Shown here piece after piece: positions 8,518 to 17,171 of a stretch of 64,000 nucleotides of DNA. The position numbers and the translations under genes are program-made. Every line of letters starts with the position of its first letter. The first letter of the stretch is position 1. This DNA comes from Paenibacillus yonginensis (GTDB lineage: Bacteria; Bacillota; Bacilli; Paenibacillales; Paenibacillaceae). Below the pieces are notes generated by a model. It did no database searches. It was given only the letters and a program-made list of their open reading frames with translations, and had not been told where the DNA came from. The stretch lies in contig NZ_CP014167.1 of the NCBI RefSeq assembly GCF_001685395.1, positions 1,617,501 to 1,681,500 on the forward strand, in the 5' to 3' direction.

Positions 8518-8679
8518 ATTAGGATAAGCGGAGAAACAAAACAGAAAGAAATCAGGAAAAGCAGGAAATAGAAGAAGATAATATTGGATTACGGTTAGTG
8601 AAATAGATACAATTTAAGCATAAGCTTTTTTGCTTAGCAAACGTATTGCATAAATTGGGAAGAGAAAGAAGGGATCGTA

Positions 8680-9660
8680 TTGAATAACAGCGCTGTGCAG
8701 CTGGAGCTCCGAAGGCGAAGCGCCCTTAGTCTGGATGGAAGCACCTTAAAAATCATCGCCATGACCGCTATGCTGATCGATCATATTGCAGCCGTCATTC
8801 TGATTCATCCCGAGATTAACGGGAATCATCCCGCATTCGTACATACCGGACAATATATGCGAATGGCCGGCCGGCTCGCTTTTCCCATCTTCTGCTTCTT
8901 GTTGGTCGAGGGGTTCATGTATACCGGCAATAGGCAGAAATATGCCATGCGGCTTATCGCTTTTGCTTTCCTTTCGGAAATCCCGTTCGATCTCGCGTTC
9001 AGCGGGCAGATTGTGAATCTCGCAAAACAAAATGTCTTCTTCACGTTATGGATTGGACTGCTGGTGATGATGGGGTTCGAGTATCTTAGAAGCAGGGAGA
9101 CAGACCCTAGGCGTTTCTCTCTGAGGGCGGTTATGGGGCTGCTGGCTTGTACATTTCTGAGTGCTTTCTATGTCCTCCCATCCGGGCTGCAAATGCTGAA
9201 TGAGACTTTTCATGCGTTTGGCTCTTCGGCACAAATCACGTTGCCGCAATCTACTTTGGGAAACCTGCTGTGGGTAAACGGGCTGGTATGGATTATCATT
9301 TACTTAGCGGTAAGCTCCAGAATTCCAGTTCAAAGGCTGAACAAGGCTTTGGAGATGGCTTTTGTGACCTTTATCGGGGTTGTATTAGCAACGGTGCTCC
9401 GGACTGATTACAGCGGCTTTGGAATCATGACGATTGCAGCGATGTACGTGTTCCGCAGGCAGCGGGTAAAATCCATGCTGGCCGGCTCGTTTATCCTTAC
9501 CTGTATGAGTTTGATCGAAATATGGGCTTTCTTAAACGCCGGACTCATCCGCTTCTATAACGGCAAACGAGGATTAAAGCAGAAATACGTTTTTTATTTC
9601 TTTTATCCCGTCCATCTGTTTCTTTTATATCTAATCGCCATCCTGATCAAAAAAAGCTGA
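8680..9660 (+). CDS. TraX family membrane protein
   Basis: A 326-residue integral membrane protein with about eight hydrophobic segments. The opening SLDGSTLKIIAMTAMLIDHI and the following MAGRLAFPIFCFLLVEGFMY and LLSEIPFDL-like block (FLSEIPFDLAFSG, about residue 98) are TraX hallmarks, as is the C-terminal YFFYPVHLFLLYLI. TraX of plasmid F acetylates pilin; chromosomal homologues are acyltransferase-like proteins of unknown role. No conjugation genes are nearby, so a cell-envelope acetylation role is a guess. The start is TTG at 8680 with AAGGGA five bases upstream; no in-frame ATG preserves the conserved N-terminus. Confidence 0.82.
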   Translation: MNNSAVQLELRRRSALSLDGSTLKIIAMTAMLIDHIAAVILIHPEINGNHPAFVHTGQYMRMAGRLAFPIFCFLLVEGFMYTGNRQKYAMRLIAFAFLSEIPFDLAFSGQIVNLAKQNVFFTLWIGLLVMMGFEYLRSRETDPRRFSLRAVMGLLACTFLSAFYVLPSGLQMLNETFHAFGSSAQITLPQSTLGNLLWVNGLVWIIIYLAVSSRIPVQRLNKALEMAFVTFIGVVLATVLRTDYSGFGIMTIAAMYVFRRQRVKSMLAGSFILTCMSLIEIWAFLNAGLIRFYNGKRGLKQKYVFYFFYPVHLFLLYLIAILIKKS

Positions 9661-9705
9661 ATACGCGGCAGGGATTCCCGCTGCTTCGCCTGCCGGCCGG
9701 TTTAC

Positions 9706-9731
9706 CACCTCCTCTTGGAGGTGTTTTTTTA
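9706..9731 (+). terminator. Terminator after the TraX-like gene
   Basis: CACCTCC (9706-9712), TCTT loop, GGAGGTG (9717-9723), then eight T. Confidence 0.9.
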
Positions 9732-9755
9732 TTTAATAATCAGTAAATATATATT

Positions 9756-9793
9756 CATATTTGATAATTATTTATTGATAAACGATAAATATG
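9756..9793. promoter_or_regulatory. AT-rich repeat region, candidate operator of the DUF2975/XRE operon
   Basis: CATATTT (9756-9762) and AAATATG (9787-9793) form an inverted repeat. Between them TTGATAA occurs twice (9761-9767 and 9775-9781) and CGATAAA once. The XRE regulator two genes downstream is the obvious candidate to bind it. Confidence 0.35.
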
Positions 9794-9835
9794 GTGTTAG
9801 AATCAATTTCAGAAATCAAGGTGAGGTGTATAAAA

Positions 9836-10312
9836 ATGGAACGCATATCAACTTTCTTTTTAAGAGCAGCGGTCATTCTGATGGGCCTGGTGATTCTGGC
9901 TTTGTGTATCTTTGGGCTGCCTTCGATTGCGAAAGGCTTTGACGGGTATTTTCCGGACTATTGGCTTTATCCGACTATTACGGGAATGTATTTGTCGGCT
10001 GTTCCGTTCTTTGCAGCCTTGTACCAAGCTTTAAAGCTGCTGAGTTATATTGACCGCAACACGGCGTTCTCGGATTCGTCCGTCAGGGCCTTAAAGGTCA
10101 TTAAATACTGCGCTTTGGCGATCTGTATGTTGTACGCGGCGATTCTTCCTTTCTTGTATTTCATGGCCGAGCAGGATGATGCTCCCGGTCTCATCGTCAT
10201 CGGGCTGGTTGTGATCTTTGCTTCTCTCGTGATCGGCGTTTTTGCCGCTGTTCTTCAGAAGCTGTTAAAGAATGCAATCGACATCAAATCCGAAAATGAT
10301 TTAACGGTCTGA
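9836..10312 (+). CDS. DUF2975 family membrane protein (YoaS-like)
   Basis: A 158-residue protein with four predicted membrane segments (about residues 9-30, 46-67, 90-112 and 119-145). Its layout, including a short charged loop with YIDRNTAFSDSSVRALKVIKY before the third segment, matches DUF2975. Such proteins are almost always followed by a small XRE regulator, as here. ATG at 9836 is preferred over an upstream GTG-type start because AAGGTGAGGTG precedes it. Together with the next two genes it reproduces the order yoaS-yozG-yoaT of B. subtilis. Function is unknown; a membrane partner of the regulator is possible. Confidence 0.8.
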   Translation: MERISTFFLRAAVILMGLVILALCIFGLPSIAKGFDGYFPDYWLYPTITGMYLSAVPFFAALYQALKLLSYIDRNTAFSDSSVRALKVIKYCALAICMLYAAILPFLYFMAEQDDAPGLIVIGLVVIFASLVIGVFAAVLQKLLKNAIDIKSENDLTV

Positions 10313-10322
10313 GGTGAGGACA

Positions 10323-10544
10323 ATGGCGATTATTATTAATGTTGATGTGATGCTGGCCAAGCGGAAGATGAGCGTAACGGAACTGGCCGACCGGGTGGGA
10401 ATCACGATGGCGAATCTCTCCATTTTAAAGAACGGGAAAGCCAAAGCGATTCGCTTCTCCACACTAGAGGCGATCTGCAAAGCGCTGGATTGCCAGCCGG
10501 GAGATATTCTGGAATACAAGCCTGATGAAGATTTGGAAGGATAA
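10323..10544 (+). CDS. Small XRE (Cro/CI-type) HTH regulator, YozG-like
   Basis: A 73-residue DNA-binding protein made of little more than one Cro/CI helix-turn-helix: MLAKRKMSVTELADRVGIT, then NLSILKNGKAKAIRFSTLEA and ICKALDCQPGDILEY. The last block is typical of the family that pairs with DUF2975. The start ATG at 10323 lies ten bases after the upstream stop, with GAGGTGAGGA between. It probably represses its own operon through AT-rich repeats near 9760-9793; that is inference from position only. Confidence 0.88.
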   Translation: MAIIINVDVMLAKRKMSVTELADRVGITMANLSILKNGKAKAIRFSTLEAICKALDCQPGDILEYKPDEDLEG

Positions 10545-10568
10545 GAAGGTATCTGGGGAGATCTTGTC

Positions 10569-11402
10569 ATGAAAAAGATGAAACCTGTAATCCAGCTGCT
10601 GCATTTTGGTTATCAGCAGGCAATGAGCTGCATTTTCCCTGCTGCCATTTTTCTGACGTTAGCGGTGTCGGGGGTTGTCCAGCTGCCATTCATCCACCGT
10701 TATGATCTGATTCTTGTGGTCCTGCTTCTGGTTCAGTACGGGATGTACCGGAGCGGCCTGGAGACGCGCGATGAGATCAAGGTAATCTGCGTGTTTCATA
10801 TCATAGGATTAGCGCTGGAAATCTATAAGGTGAAGATGGGCTCGTGGTCTTACCCGGAGCCGGCTTTGAGCAAAGTGTTCGGTGTGCCGCTGTACAGCGG
10901 GTTCATGTATGCCAGTGTTGCCAGTTATATGTGCCAGGTGTGGCGCAGACTGAAGATGGATATGACCGGCTGGCCGGGGCTTCTTGCTGCGGGGCTGCTT
11001 GGCGGGGCGATCTACCTGAACTTCTTCACCCATCATTTTATCCCCGATTTCCGCTGGTGGCTGGCGCTGCTTGTGTTAATTGTCTTCTGGAGAACCTGGA
11101 TCATCTACCGCGTGCGGGGGAAGGTTTACCGGATGCCGCTCACGCTGGCCTTTTTTCTGGTAGGCTTCTTCATCTGGCTGGCCGAAAATATCGCTACGTT
11201 CTTTAATGCCTGGAAATATCCGGACCAATACGAGGCCTGGCATCCCGTCAGCGTCAGCAAGATCAGCTCCTGGTTCCTGCTGGTCATCATCAGCGTCATT
11301 ATTGTCGCTCAGCTAAAGCATGTAAAGGCTGGCAGAATGGCAGAAGGCACAAAGTTCGAAGTTGTGAAAGACCCGGCGGAGGAAGGTGCAGGCAATTCAT
11401 GA
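10569..11402 (+). CDS. DUF817 family integral membrane protein (YoaT-like)
   Basis: A 277-residue protein with seven or eight membrane segments. Distinctive DUF817 stretches are KMGSWSYPEPALSKVFGVPL, YSGFMYASVASYMCQVWRRL, NFFTHHFIPDFRWWLALLV and the C-terminal FFIWLAENIATFFNAWKYP. The family has no experimentally fixed function that I know of. It ends the yoaS-yozG-yoaT-like trio. The spacing to the XRE gene (24 bases) and the GGGGAG site suggest the same transcript. Confidence 0.85.
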   Translation: MKKMKPVIQLLHFGYQQAMSCIFPAAIFLTLAVSGVVQLPFIHRYDLILVVLLLVQYGMYRSGLETRDEIKVICVFHIIGLALEIYKVKMGSWSYPEPALSKVFGVPLYSGFMYASVASYMCQVWRRLKMDMTGWPGLLAAGLLGGAIYLNFFTHHFIPDFRWWLALLVLIVFWRTWIIYRVRGKVYRMPLTLAFFLVGFFIWLAENIATFFNAWKYPDQYEAWHPVSVSKISSWFLLVIISVIIVAQLKHVKAGRMAEGTKFEVVKDPAEEGAGNS

Positions 11403-11477
11403 TAGCGCGTTCATGCCTGATTTTGCTACAATAGGAACGTTGGGATTTAATTGTAGAAAAATAAGGAGGCAACGTTT

Positions 11478-12461
11478 ATGAACAAACGTCCGCTCGGCAG
11501 AACGGGCTTGCAGGTCAGTGAAGTCAGCTTTGGCACATGGGCGATCGGAGGCTCCTGGGGACAGACCAGTGAAGCCGAGTCGCTCCGCGCTTTGGATAAA
11601 GCTATGGATGAAGGCGTTAACTTCTTCGATACAGCCGATGTATACGGCGACGGCAGAAGCGAGCGGCTGCTCGCCCGCGCTACCAAAGGCAAGGAAGATC
11701 AAATTCATATCGCTACGAAATTTTGCCGCCAAGGGGATATCTTTGATCCGCAGACTTATTCGGAGCAGCGGGTCCGCCAGTGGTGCGAGGACAGCCTGAA
11801 ACGGCTGGAGCGCGACACGATTGATTTGTATCAAATCCACTGTGCGCCGTTTGAGATTTTGCAGCAGGGCGCTGTGTTTGAGGTGCTGGACAAGCTGCAG
11901 CAGGAAGGCAAAATCCGCGCTTACGGCGTCAGCGTCGAAACCGTGGAAGAAGGGCTGTTCTGCCTGGAGAAATCCGGCGTGCAGGCGTTGCAGATCATCT
12001 TCAACATCTTCCGGCAGAAGCCGATCGCTGAGCTTCTTCCCCGCGCCAGCGAACGCGGCGTAGGGCTGCTGGTCCGGCTGCCGCTTGCGAGCGGACTGCT
12101 GACCGGCAAATTCACGGCAAATTCCACCTTTGAAGCGGAGGATCACCGCAACTTCAACCGTGACGGCGCAGCGTTCAATGTAGGTGAGACGTTTGCCGGG
12201 CTGCCGTTTGAGAAGGGCGTCGAGCTGGCGTCCCAGCTGGACTGGATAGCCGAAGGCCGCGGCAACATGACGCGCGCCGCTCTTCGCTGGCTGCTGGATT
12301 TCAAAGAAATTACGTGTGTGATTCCGGGCTTCAAGAACGTGAAGCAGGTTGAAGACAACCTTGGCGTATTGTCGGCCAAACCGTTTAGTGCAGAAGAACA
12401 CGAGCGGCTGCGGAAGTTCTACGAAGAGCAGGTGCATCAGCATATTCGCGGCGCTTATTAA
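11478..12461 (+). CDS. Aldo/keto reductase
   Basis: A 327-residue NADPH-dependent oxidoreductase with the AKR (beta/alpha)8 fold. The catalytic tetrad is visible: D51 and Y56 in DTADVYGDGRSE, K81 in IATKF, H121 in YQIHC. The N-terminal RPLGRTGLQVSEVSFGTWAI and the C-terminal cofactor region VIPGFKNVKQVEDNL fit the YhdN/IolS group. AAGGAGGC precedes ATG 11478. It sits alone between its own start region and a terminator, so its substrate is not suggested by neighbours. Confidence 0.9.
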   Translation: MNKRPLGRTGLQVSEVSFGTWAIGGSWGQTSEAESLRALDKAMDEGVNFFDTADVYGDGRSERLLARATKGKEDQIHIATKFCRQGDIFDPQTYSEQRVRQWCEDSLKRLERDTIDLYQIHCAPFEILQQGAVFEVLDKLQQEGKIRAYGVSVETVEEGLFCLEKSGVQALQIIFNIFRQKPIAELLPRASERGVGLLVRLPLASGLLTGKFTANSTFEAEDHRNFNRDGAAFNVGETFAGLPFEKGVELASQLDWIAEGRGNMTRAALRWLLDFKEITCVIPGFKNVKQVEDNLGVLSAKPFSAEEHERLRKFYEEQVHQHIRGAY

Positions 12462-12477
12462 AGGAAGCCGCGAAGGC

Positions 12478-12502
12478 AAGGGAGCCTTGGGCTCCCTTTT
12501 TC
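12478..12502 (+). terminator. Terminator after aldo/keto reductase
   Basis: AAGGGAGCC (12478-12486) pairs with GGCTCCCTT (12490-12498), then T residues. Confidence 0.85.
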
Positions 12503-12536
12503 CGATAAAATTCAGAACTGTCTGGAGGAAAAGTCA

Positions 12537-13124
12537 GTGAAATATAACCCGAGCCATTCCCATTGGCTTCATGAGCCGAAGAATTACGAGATTAAGGAAG
12601 ATCAGATTACGATCTACACCGAGCCAGGCACGGATTTCTGGCAGCGGACCTATTACGGATTTAGAAATGATAACGCTCCGGCTTTATTGTTTAAGATGGA
12701 TGAGCCGTATTTTTCTTTTGAGGTGAAAACCGAGTTTGATAGCCAGCACCGCTTTGACCAATGTGGAGTTATCATCTACCAGAACAGCGATAACTGGTCG
12801 AAAGCTTCCATTGAATATGAAAATGATGAATATCAACGGCTGGGGAGCGTAGTGACCAATCACGGGTACTCGGACTGGGCAACAACCGATATTGAAGCTT
12901 CCGTTAAACGGATGTATTATCGGCTGAGCCGCCGGGAAAGTGATTTCCTGATTGAACATTCTTATGATGGGGTGGCCTATAAGCAAATGCGGATTTTCCA
13001 TCTGTTTGAAGGCGCGGGGGAAATTCAGCTGGGGATCTATGCCTGCAGCCCTGAGGAGTCCTCTTTCAAAGCGGTGTTCAGTGAGATTTGGCTGACGGAA
13101 TGCAAATGGAAGGCACATGAATAA
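12537..13124 (+). CDS. DUF1349 domain protein (concanavalin-A-like fold)
   Basis: A 195-residue single-domain protein of the DUF1349 family. The marks are TDFWQRTYYGFRNDNAPALL, the central FDQCGVIIYQNSDNWSKASIEYE (residues about 75-97 of the domain) and the final IQLGIYACSPEESSFKAVFS. The fold is a beta-sandwich like glycan-binding lectins; cellular role unknown, and no signal peptide is present, so it is cytoplasmic. The GTG start at 12537 follows TGGAGGAAA at 12523-12531. Confidence 0.85.
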   Translation: MKYNPSHSHWLHEPKNYEIKEDQITIYTEPGTDFWQRTYYGFRNDNAPALLFKMDEPYFSFEVKTEFDSQHRFDQCGVIIYQNSDNWSKASIEYENDEYQRLGSVVTNHGYSDWATTDIEASVKRMYYRLSRRESDFLIEHSYDGVAYKQMRIFHLFEGAGEIQLGIYACSPEESSFKAVFSEIWLTECKWKAHE

Positions 13125-13173
13125 TTGTCCGGCATAGACGGTTGAGGGAAGTTTGAGAGAAGAATGAGAGATC

Positions 13174-13202
13174 AAAGATGAGTATTTGGCTCATCTTTTT
13201 TT
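13174..13202 (+). terminator. Terminator after the DUF1349 gene
   Basis: AAAGATGAG (13174-13182) and CTCATCTTT (13190-13198) with a T tail. Confidence 0.85.
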
Positions 13203-13217
13203 AATGACTAAATATAA

Positions 13218-13250
13218 TCATTTACTTATATAAATGAAGGCGTATATAAT
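13218..13250 (+). promoter_or_regulatory. ArsR-type operator and promoter of the ars operon
   Basis: TCATTTA (13218-13224) and TAAATGA (13231-13237) form an inverted repeat, and TATAAT (13245-13250) follows as a -10 box. The operator lies where the -35 box should be, as expected for repression by ArsR. Confidence 0.6.
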
Positions 13251-13289
13251 AAATCCAGCGAATTTGGATTCTGAAAGGAGGAGGGCGAT

Positions 13290-13604
13290 GTGAGCACGAT
13301 TGGAGAGATATCCGAAACCATGAAGCTTCTCGCGGACAAAACCAGACTGACGATTATGGCCCTTCTTAAAGAACGGGAGATGTGCGTCTGTGACATTGTG
13401 GATATTTTAGAAACCAGCCAGCCCAACGTCAGTCAGCATTTGAAGAAATTAAAAACAGGAGGACTGGTGCATGAAGCCAAACGCAGCCAATGGGTCTATT
13501 ATTCCTTGAATGTGGAGGACAAACCTTATCTGGAGAGCGTGGTGGACCAGCTCCCTTGCATGAAATCTCAACTCGAAGGCCGTACCGGCTTATCTTGTGA
13601 TTAA
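13290..13604 (+). CDS. arsR: ArsR family metalloregulator (arsenite-responsive)
   Basis: A 104-residue winged-helix repressor. The inducer site EMCVCDIVDILE (CxC D motif in the recognition-helix region, about residues 30-41) is the type-1 As(III)/Sb(III) site of ArsR. The HTH follows: TSQPNVSQHLKKLKTGGLV. GTG at 13290 is the start, since the overlapping ATG is followed at once by a stop in its frame; GAAAGGAGGAGGG precedes it. It is the first gene of an arsenic operon (arsR-arsB-arsC remnant) and should repress it through the inverted repeat upstream. Confidence 0.92.
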   Translation: MSTIGEISETMKLLADKTRLTIMALLKEREMCVCDIVDILETSQPNVSQHLKKLKTGGLVHEAKRSQWVYYSLNVEDKPYLESVVDQLPCMKSQLEGRTGLSCD

Positions 13605-13619
13605 ATTTCCGGAGGTCTT

Positions 13620-15032
13620 ATGTTGATTCTTGCTTCTGTTATTTTTATCCTCACTCTAGTATTTGTCATTTGGCAGCCGCGGGGGCTCAGCATAGGCTGG
13701 TCCGCAGCAGGCGGAGCCATATTGGTTCTGGCGTTCGGGGTTGTTGGGTTATCCGATGTCTGGGAGGTTACTCAAATCGTCTGGAATGCAACATTAACGT
13801 TTGTTGCTATTATTTTGATCTCCCTGGTTCTCGATGAAATCGGCTTCTTTGAATGGGCAGCTCTGCATATGGCCCGGTTTGCAGGAGGGAATGGCCGTCT
13901 GATGTTTATCTACGTGATCCTGCTGGGCGCGGCTGTGTCCGCCTTGTTCGCCAATGACGGCGCAGCTCTGATTCTGACCCCGATCGTACTTGCAATGGTC
14001 CGGGGACTTCATTTTAACGAGCGGATGATCCTGCCTTTTATTATGGCCAGCGGTTTCATCTCGGACACGGCTTCGTTGCCGCTTATTATCAGCAACCTGG
14101 TGAATATCGTATCCTCAGATTTCTTCGGGATTTCTTTCGTGGATTATGCCAGCCGGATGATTGTTCCGACCTTGTTCTCCGTCGCCGGCAGTCTGCTGAT
14201 GTTGTACCTCCTGTTCCGCAAGCGTATATCGGTACGTTATGATGCCCACCAGCTTAAAAAGCCTGAAGAGGCTATTAAAGACCCTCGTTTATTCCGTTTA
14301 TCCTGGGTCATCCTTGGCGTTCTGCTGGCAGCCTACATGTGCAGCCAGTTCATCCACATTCCTGTGTCCGTTATTGCCGGGATTGCTGCTATCGTATTTA
14401 TTCTATTCGCCCGGACCAGTCCGGAGATTCACACCTGGAAGCTGGTGAAGGGCGCTCCCTGGGCGGTTGTCGTTTTTTCCATCGGAATGTATGTCGTCGT
14501 TTATGGTCTGAGAAATGTCGGTTTAACGGACGAGCTCGGGAAGCTGTTTGAAACGGTCAGCCGGCACGGTCTATTTGTATCCACAGTCGCTTCCGGATTT
14601 ATCGCCGCTATTCTGTCGTCGATTATAAATAACCTGCCTACCGTCATGATTGACGCCCTGGCGATCAAAGCTACGGCCACAGAAGGATTCATTCGGGAAT
14701 CGCTCGTTTATGCCAATGTAATTGGATCGGATTTGGGACCGAAAATGACACCAATCGGCTCGCTCGCTACTTTGCTTTGGCTTCATGTTTTGGCACAGAA
14801 AGGGGTCAAGATCAGCTGGGGAACCTATTTCAAAATCGGTGTAATCCTGACCGTGCCGACGTTGTTCATTACGTTGTGCGGCCTATACCTGTGGCTGGCA
14901 CTGATCGGTTCCGCGGCCGTTCATGTGTGGATTCTCATTGCTGTAATTATCGCGGGCATCCTTGCTGCCTGGTTGGGAATACGATGGGGGAGAAGAACGT
15001 TGTTTCGCAGCAAGCTCAAACTGCCATCCTAA
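13620..15032 (+). CDS. arsB: Arsenite efflux pump ArsB
   Basis: A 470-residue polytopic membrane protein of the ArsB/NhaD (ion transporter) superfamily with about 11-12 membrane segments. Family marks include [60 protein letters not shown] and [20 protein letters not shown]. These are the conserved duplicated half-sites of the arsenite carrier. It exports arsenite, driven by the membrane potential. It starts at ATG 13620 with GGAGGT upstream, 15 bases after arsR. The expected arsenate reductase next in the operon is degenerate, so resistance to arsenate may be lost while arsenite export remains. Confidence 0.95.
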   Translation: MLILASVIFILTLVFVIWQPRGLSIGWSAAGGAILVLAFGVVGLSDVWEVTQIVWNATLTFVAIILISLVLDEIGFFEWAALHMARFAGGNGRLMFIYVILLGAAVSALFANDGAALILTPIVLAMVRGLHFNERMILPFIMASGFISDTASLPLIISNLVNIVSSDFFGISFVDYASRMIVPTLFSVAGSLLMLYLLFRKRISVRYDAHQLKKPEEAIKDPRLFRLSWVILGVLLAAYMCSQFIHIPVSVIAGIAAIVFILFARTSPEIHTWKLVKGAPWAVVVFSIGMYVVVYGLRNVGLTDELGKLFETVSRHGLFVSTVASGFIAAILSSIINNLPTVMIDALAIKATATEGFIRESLVYANVIGSDLGPKMTPIGSLATLLWLHVLAQKGVKISWGTYFKIGVILTVPTLFITLCGLYLWLALIGSAAVHVWILIAVIIAGILAAWLGIRWGRRTLFRSKLKLPS

Positions 15033-15055
15033 ATTACTTAAAGGGGAATATTACC

Positions 15056-15350
15056 ATGACCGCGACAGAGATCAATACAACCATTAACCTGAACGCCAAC
15101 AACGATACGAAGAAACCTTTTGTTTATTTCCTGTGTACCGGCAATTCCTGCCGCAGCCCAATAGCGGACGGCTTTCTGGAGGCGCTTGGCGGGGACAAAT
15201 TATGAAGTCAAAAGTACCGGGCTGGAGGCCCACGGATCAAATCCGCATGCTGTCCAAACGATGAAAGAGGCCGGTATCGATATTACCGGTCATACTTCCG
15301 ACATGATCGATCCGGAACTTCTCAACCGCGCCGATTACGCAAGAAAGTAG
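15056..15350 (+). pseudogene. arsC: Arsenate reductase arsC, frameshifted and truncated
   Basis: From ATG 15056 one frame encodes a 49-residue start with the P-loop [18 protein letters not shown], the low-molecular-weight phosphatase/thioredoxin-linked ArsC signature, and stops at 15203-15205. The continuation lies one base onward (from 15201): [16 protein letters not shown], then [20 protein letters not shown], ending DYARK-stop at 15348-15350. One extra base near 15190-15200 would explain the break. Even with the frame repaired the product is about 97 residues instead of about 140 and lacks the two resolving cysteines (family CxxxxxxC near 82 and 89). Arsenate reduction from this gene is therefore very unlikely. 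Confidence 0.85.
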
Positions 15351-15469
15351 GCGTTCACTGCGGCGGAGGCAGAGGCCGGGCAGGTACTGTTGCTGTCGGA
15401 ACACTTATAGATTGGGGAATAAGCCGTAATCTGGAAGCTGTATCCATCACCCTAATGTTTAATGTCTGA
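15347..15469 (+). pseudogene. Remnant of a protein tyrosine/dual-specificity phosphatase
   Basis: In the frame one base back from the arsC remnant, a 40-residue stretch reads [20 protein letters not shown] and ends ISRNLEAVSITLMFNV at a TGA. HCGGGRGRAGT is the HCx5R phosphate-binding loop of cysteine phosphatases, followed by the usual helix. There is no start codon or N-terminal domain. It appears to be the 3' end of a phosphatase gene joined to the broken arsC by a deletion. The call rests on one motif and its flanks. Confidence 0.55.
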
Positions 15470-15492
15470 AATTAGAGCTTGCACAGAAATCG

Positions 15493-15525
15493 AAAGAGGT
15501 CCGGAGACGGGCCTCTTTGTTTTTA
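15493..15525 (+). terminator. Terminator of the ars locus
   Basis: AAAGAGG (15493-15499) pairs with CCTCTTT (15512-15518), then GTTTTT. Confidence 0.75.
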
Positions 15526-15548
15526 GTTGAAATGATGCGTTTAAACTT

Positions 15549-16196
15549 TTACTTAAGGATGGATGGCTTCGCCGGAGGAAACAGGCTGCGGATCAGGACC
15601 TCCGGAATAGCCAGCAGCAGAATGATTGAGCCGTAAATACCAAGGGTATAGCTGGCTGAATAGCTGAAACCGAACCCGTATTGGAAGAGGGAAGCAAGCA
15701 GATGGATCGACAGGTTAGTGAAGCAAAAAGCGTAGCTCCGGATCATCCAGTCCCGGTGCCGGCCAATTTGTTTCTTCCTGATCCCGATCACCGCCATTAC
15801 CGTAATAAACGGCCAGATCAGGTTTAAGGCGTTAAATCCAATGCTGCTCATCTTCCCACCAGTCGAATAGGGAGCCAGATATCCGGAGGTCAGTACCACG
15901 AGAAATACGGACATGAGATAAACATAGCCGTTTATACGATGGAATCTGCGGCTTTTCCGAAAGATACGATTGGAGAAATTGAGCAGCCCCGTTCCCATAG
16001 CTAGGCAGGCAAAGGCAACATGAACATACATCACGTTCAGCCAGGCCGGCAGGTTAAGCTCACGCTTCAGTCCTGTCTTGTGGCTTAGAAAGGCGGAGGC
16101 ATTCGGATCTACCACGTAATTTTTGATTATCGCATACAAGATAAATAGAGAACAAACTGCAACTAAAACGCTGTATAAGAATCGTTGTCTCTTCAA
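15549..16196 (-). CDS. DUF2306 family membrane protein
   Basis: A 215-residue integral membrane protein with six or seven predicted segments. LNVMYVHVAFACLAMGTGLL, then FRKSRRFHRINGYVYLMSVF and GRHRDWMIRSYAFCFTNLSI match the DUF2306 (predicted membrane protein) pattern, in which the conserved histidines near HxxxHRxxGY and RHRDWM could bind a cofactor. No function is established. It is transcribed opposite to the ars operon and ends close to that operon's terminator. Confidence 0.75.
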   Translation of the reverse strand: MKRQRFLYSVLVAVCSLFILYAIIKNYVVDPNASAFLSHKTGLKRELNLPAWLNVMYVHVAFACLAMGTGLLNFSNRIFRKSRRFHRINGYVYLMSVFLVVLTSGYLAPYSTGGKMSSIGFNALNLIWPFITVMAVIGIRKKQIGRHRDWMIRSYAFCFTNLSIHLLASLFQYGFGFSYSASYTLGIYGSIILLLAIPEVLIRSLFPPAKPSILK

Positions 16197-16247
16197 TTTT
16201 TGACTTCCCCCCGTGATTCCTGAATTTCATATTCTGTGATATACCGT

Positions 16248-17002
16248 CTATAGAACCCGTTCGCCTGTTAATTTGGAGGCCGGCAGCATTCCGGCTTTGG
16301 CGGTTCCGGCCATTTGGTCGCCTCTGACGTACACCTCAAATCGCAGATTTAAGCGCATCGGTTTCCGAATTTGCAGGGACCAGGTCATCCGATTCTCCAC
16401 AAGCTGAGGATTGATAAACTCTACCGTCTCATTATCCTGAGTGGCCTTGCCCAGGATCTTCCCTTGGCTTGTTGCAATAGACAGCTTGACCTGGAGTTTC
16501 CCAACCGGCGTTGCAATTGACGTATCCCAATCTCCATCAAAGATTGAGCCTTGAGTAATAGGGTCTGGCTTTAGGCTAACCCTAGTCTGTTGATCCTGAG
16601 CCAAAGAAACCTTATCGTCCTGAAGCGCGTTAGCGGTGCTGAGGCTGCTGCCTGGCGCCAATCCCGATTGTCTCCACACCGTTCCTCTGCGTTCAAATTC
16701 AAACAACCGCTCAACCTCGTGGGCGATCATGGGGCCTAGCTCACGTTCCAGCAAATACAAAGCGACATCAAGCCCTGAGGTGACGCCGCCATAAGCTCTG
16801 TCCGGTGAGGATCCAGCTTGCTGCGTGCCTCTAATTGAATTCCGTCGATCCCGCTGGCAACCCTTCTTGGCCCTTCCGCCGTAACAAATTCTAAGTTTAT
16901 CATGTTTTCACCCATCATGCTGGCAGCGCTGAAAACCTCGTAGGGAGCGATAGCGTCCAGAAGATCAAAGCCTTCAAATAAAACGATTTGAACAGACAAC
17001 AT
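16248..17002 (-). pseudogene. DJ-1/PfpI family protein with internal deletion and frame change
   Basis: The 5' part (start ATG at 17002, with AGGAGG upstream on the minus strand) reads MLSVQIVLFEGFDLLDAIAP, then FVTAEGPRRVASGIDGIQLE, typical of DJ-1/PfpI (GlxA-type) proteins. After KLDPHRTEL the homology jumps, in another frame, to GGVTSGLDVALYLLERELGP and VERLFEFERRGTVWRQSG, the C-terminal end of the same domain. About 90 residues are missing, including the nucleophile-cysteine elbow. The C-terminal piece continues for about 120 residues into a beta-rich extension of unknown role (16248-16690) whose frame is intact. The gene cannot make a normal DJ-1 domain. Confidence 0.75.
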
Positions 17003-17171
17003 GGTATGTCCTCCTGACATTAACTTGTTTTCAACCCGAATTATAACGAAGGGTTGTCTCAATCCAGGGTAGGAAAAGGTCACAAAAGAATAAACAAACA
17101 ATCACAATAAAACGGGGATATCAGTTTCTGAACAAAAAAATGATAGACTAAGAAAAAGAGGTGGGATATTC

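Noticed and set aside
8680..9660. TraX-like gene as evidence of a conjugative element
   Set aside because: No relaxase, type IV secretion or integrase genes lie nearby; chromosomal TraX-like genes are common.
11397..12479. A 360-codon open frame opposite the aldo/keto reductase
   Set aside because: Fully explained as antisense of a gene with a complete catalytic tetrad.
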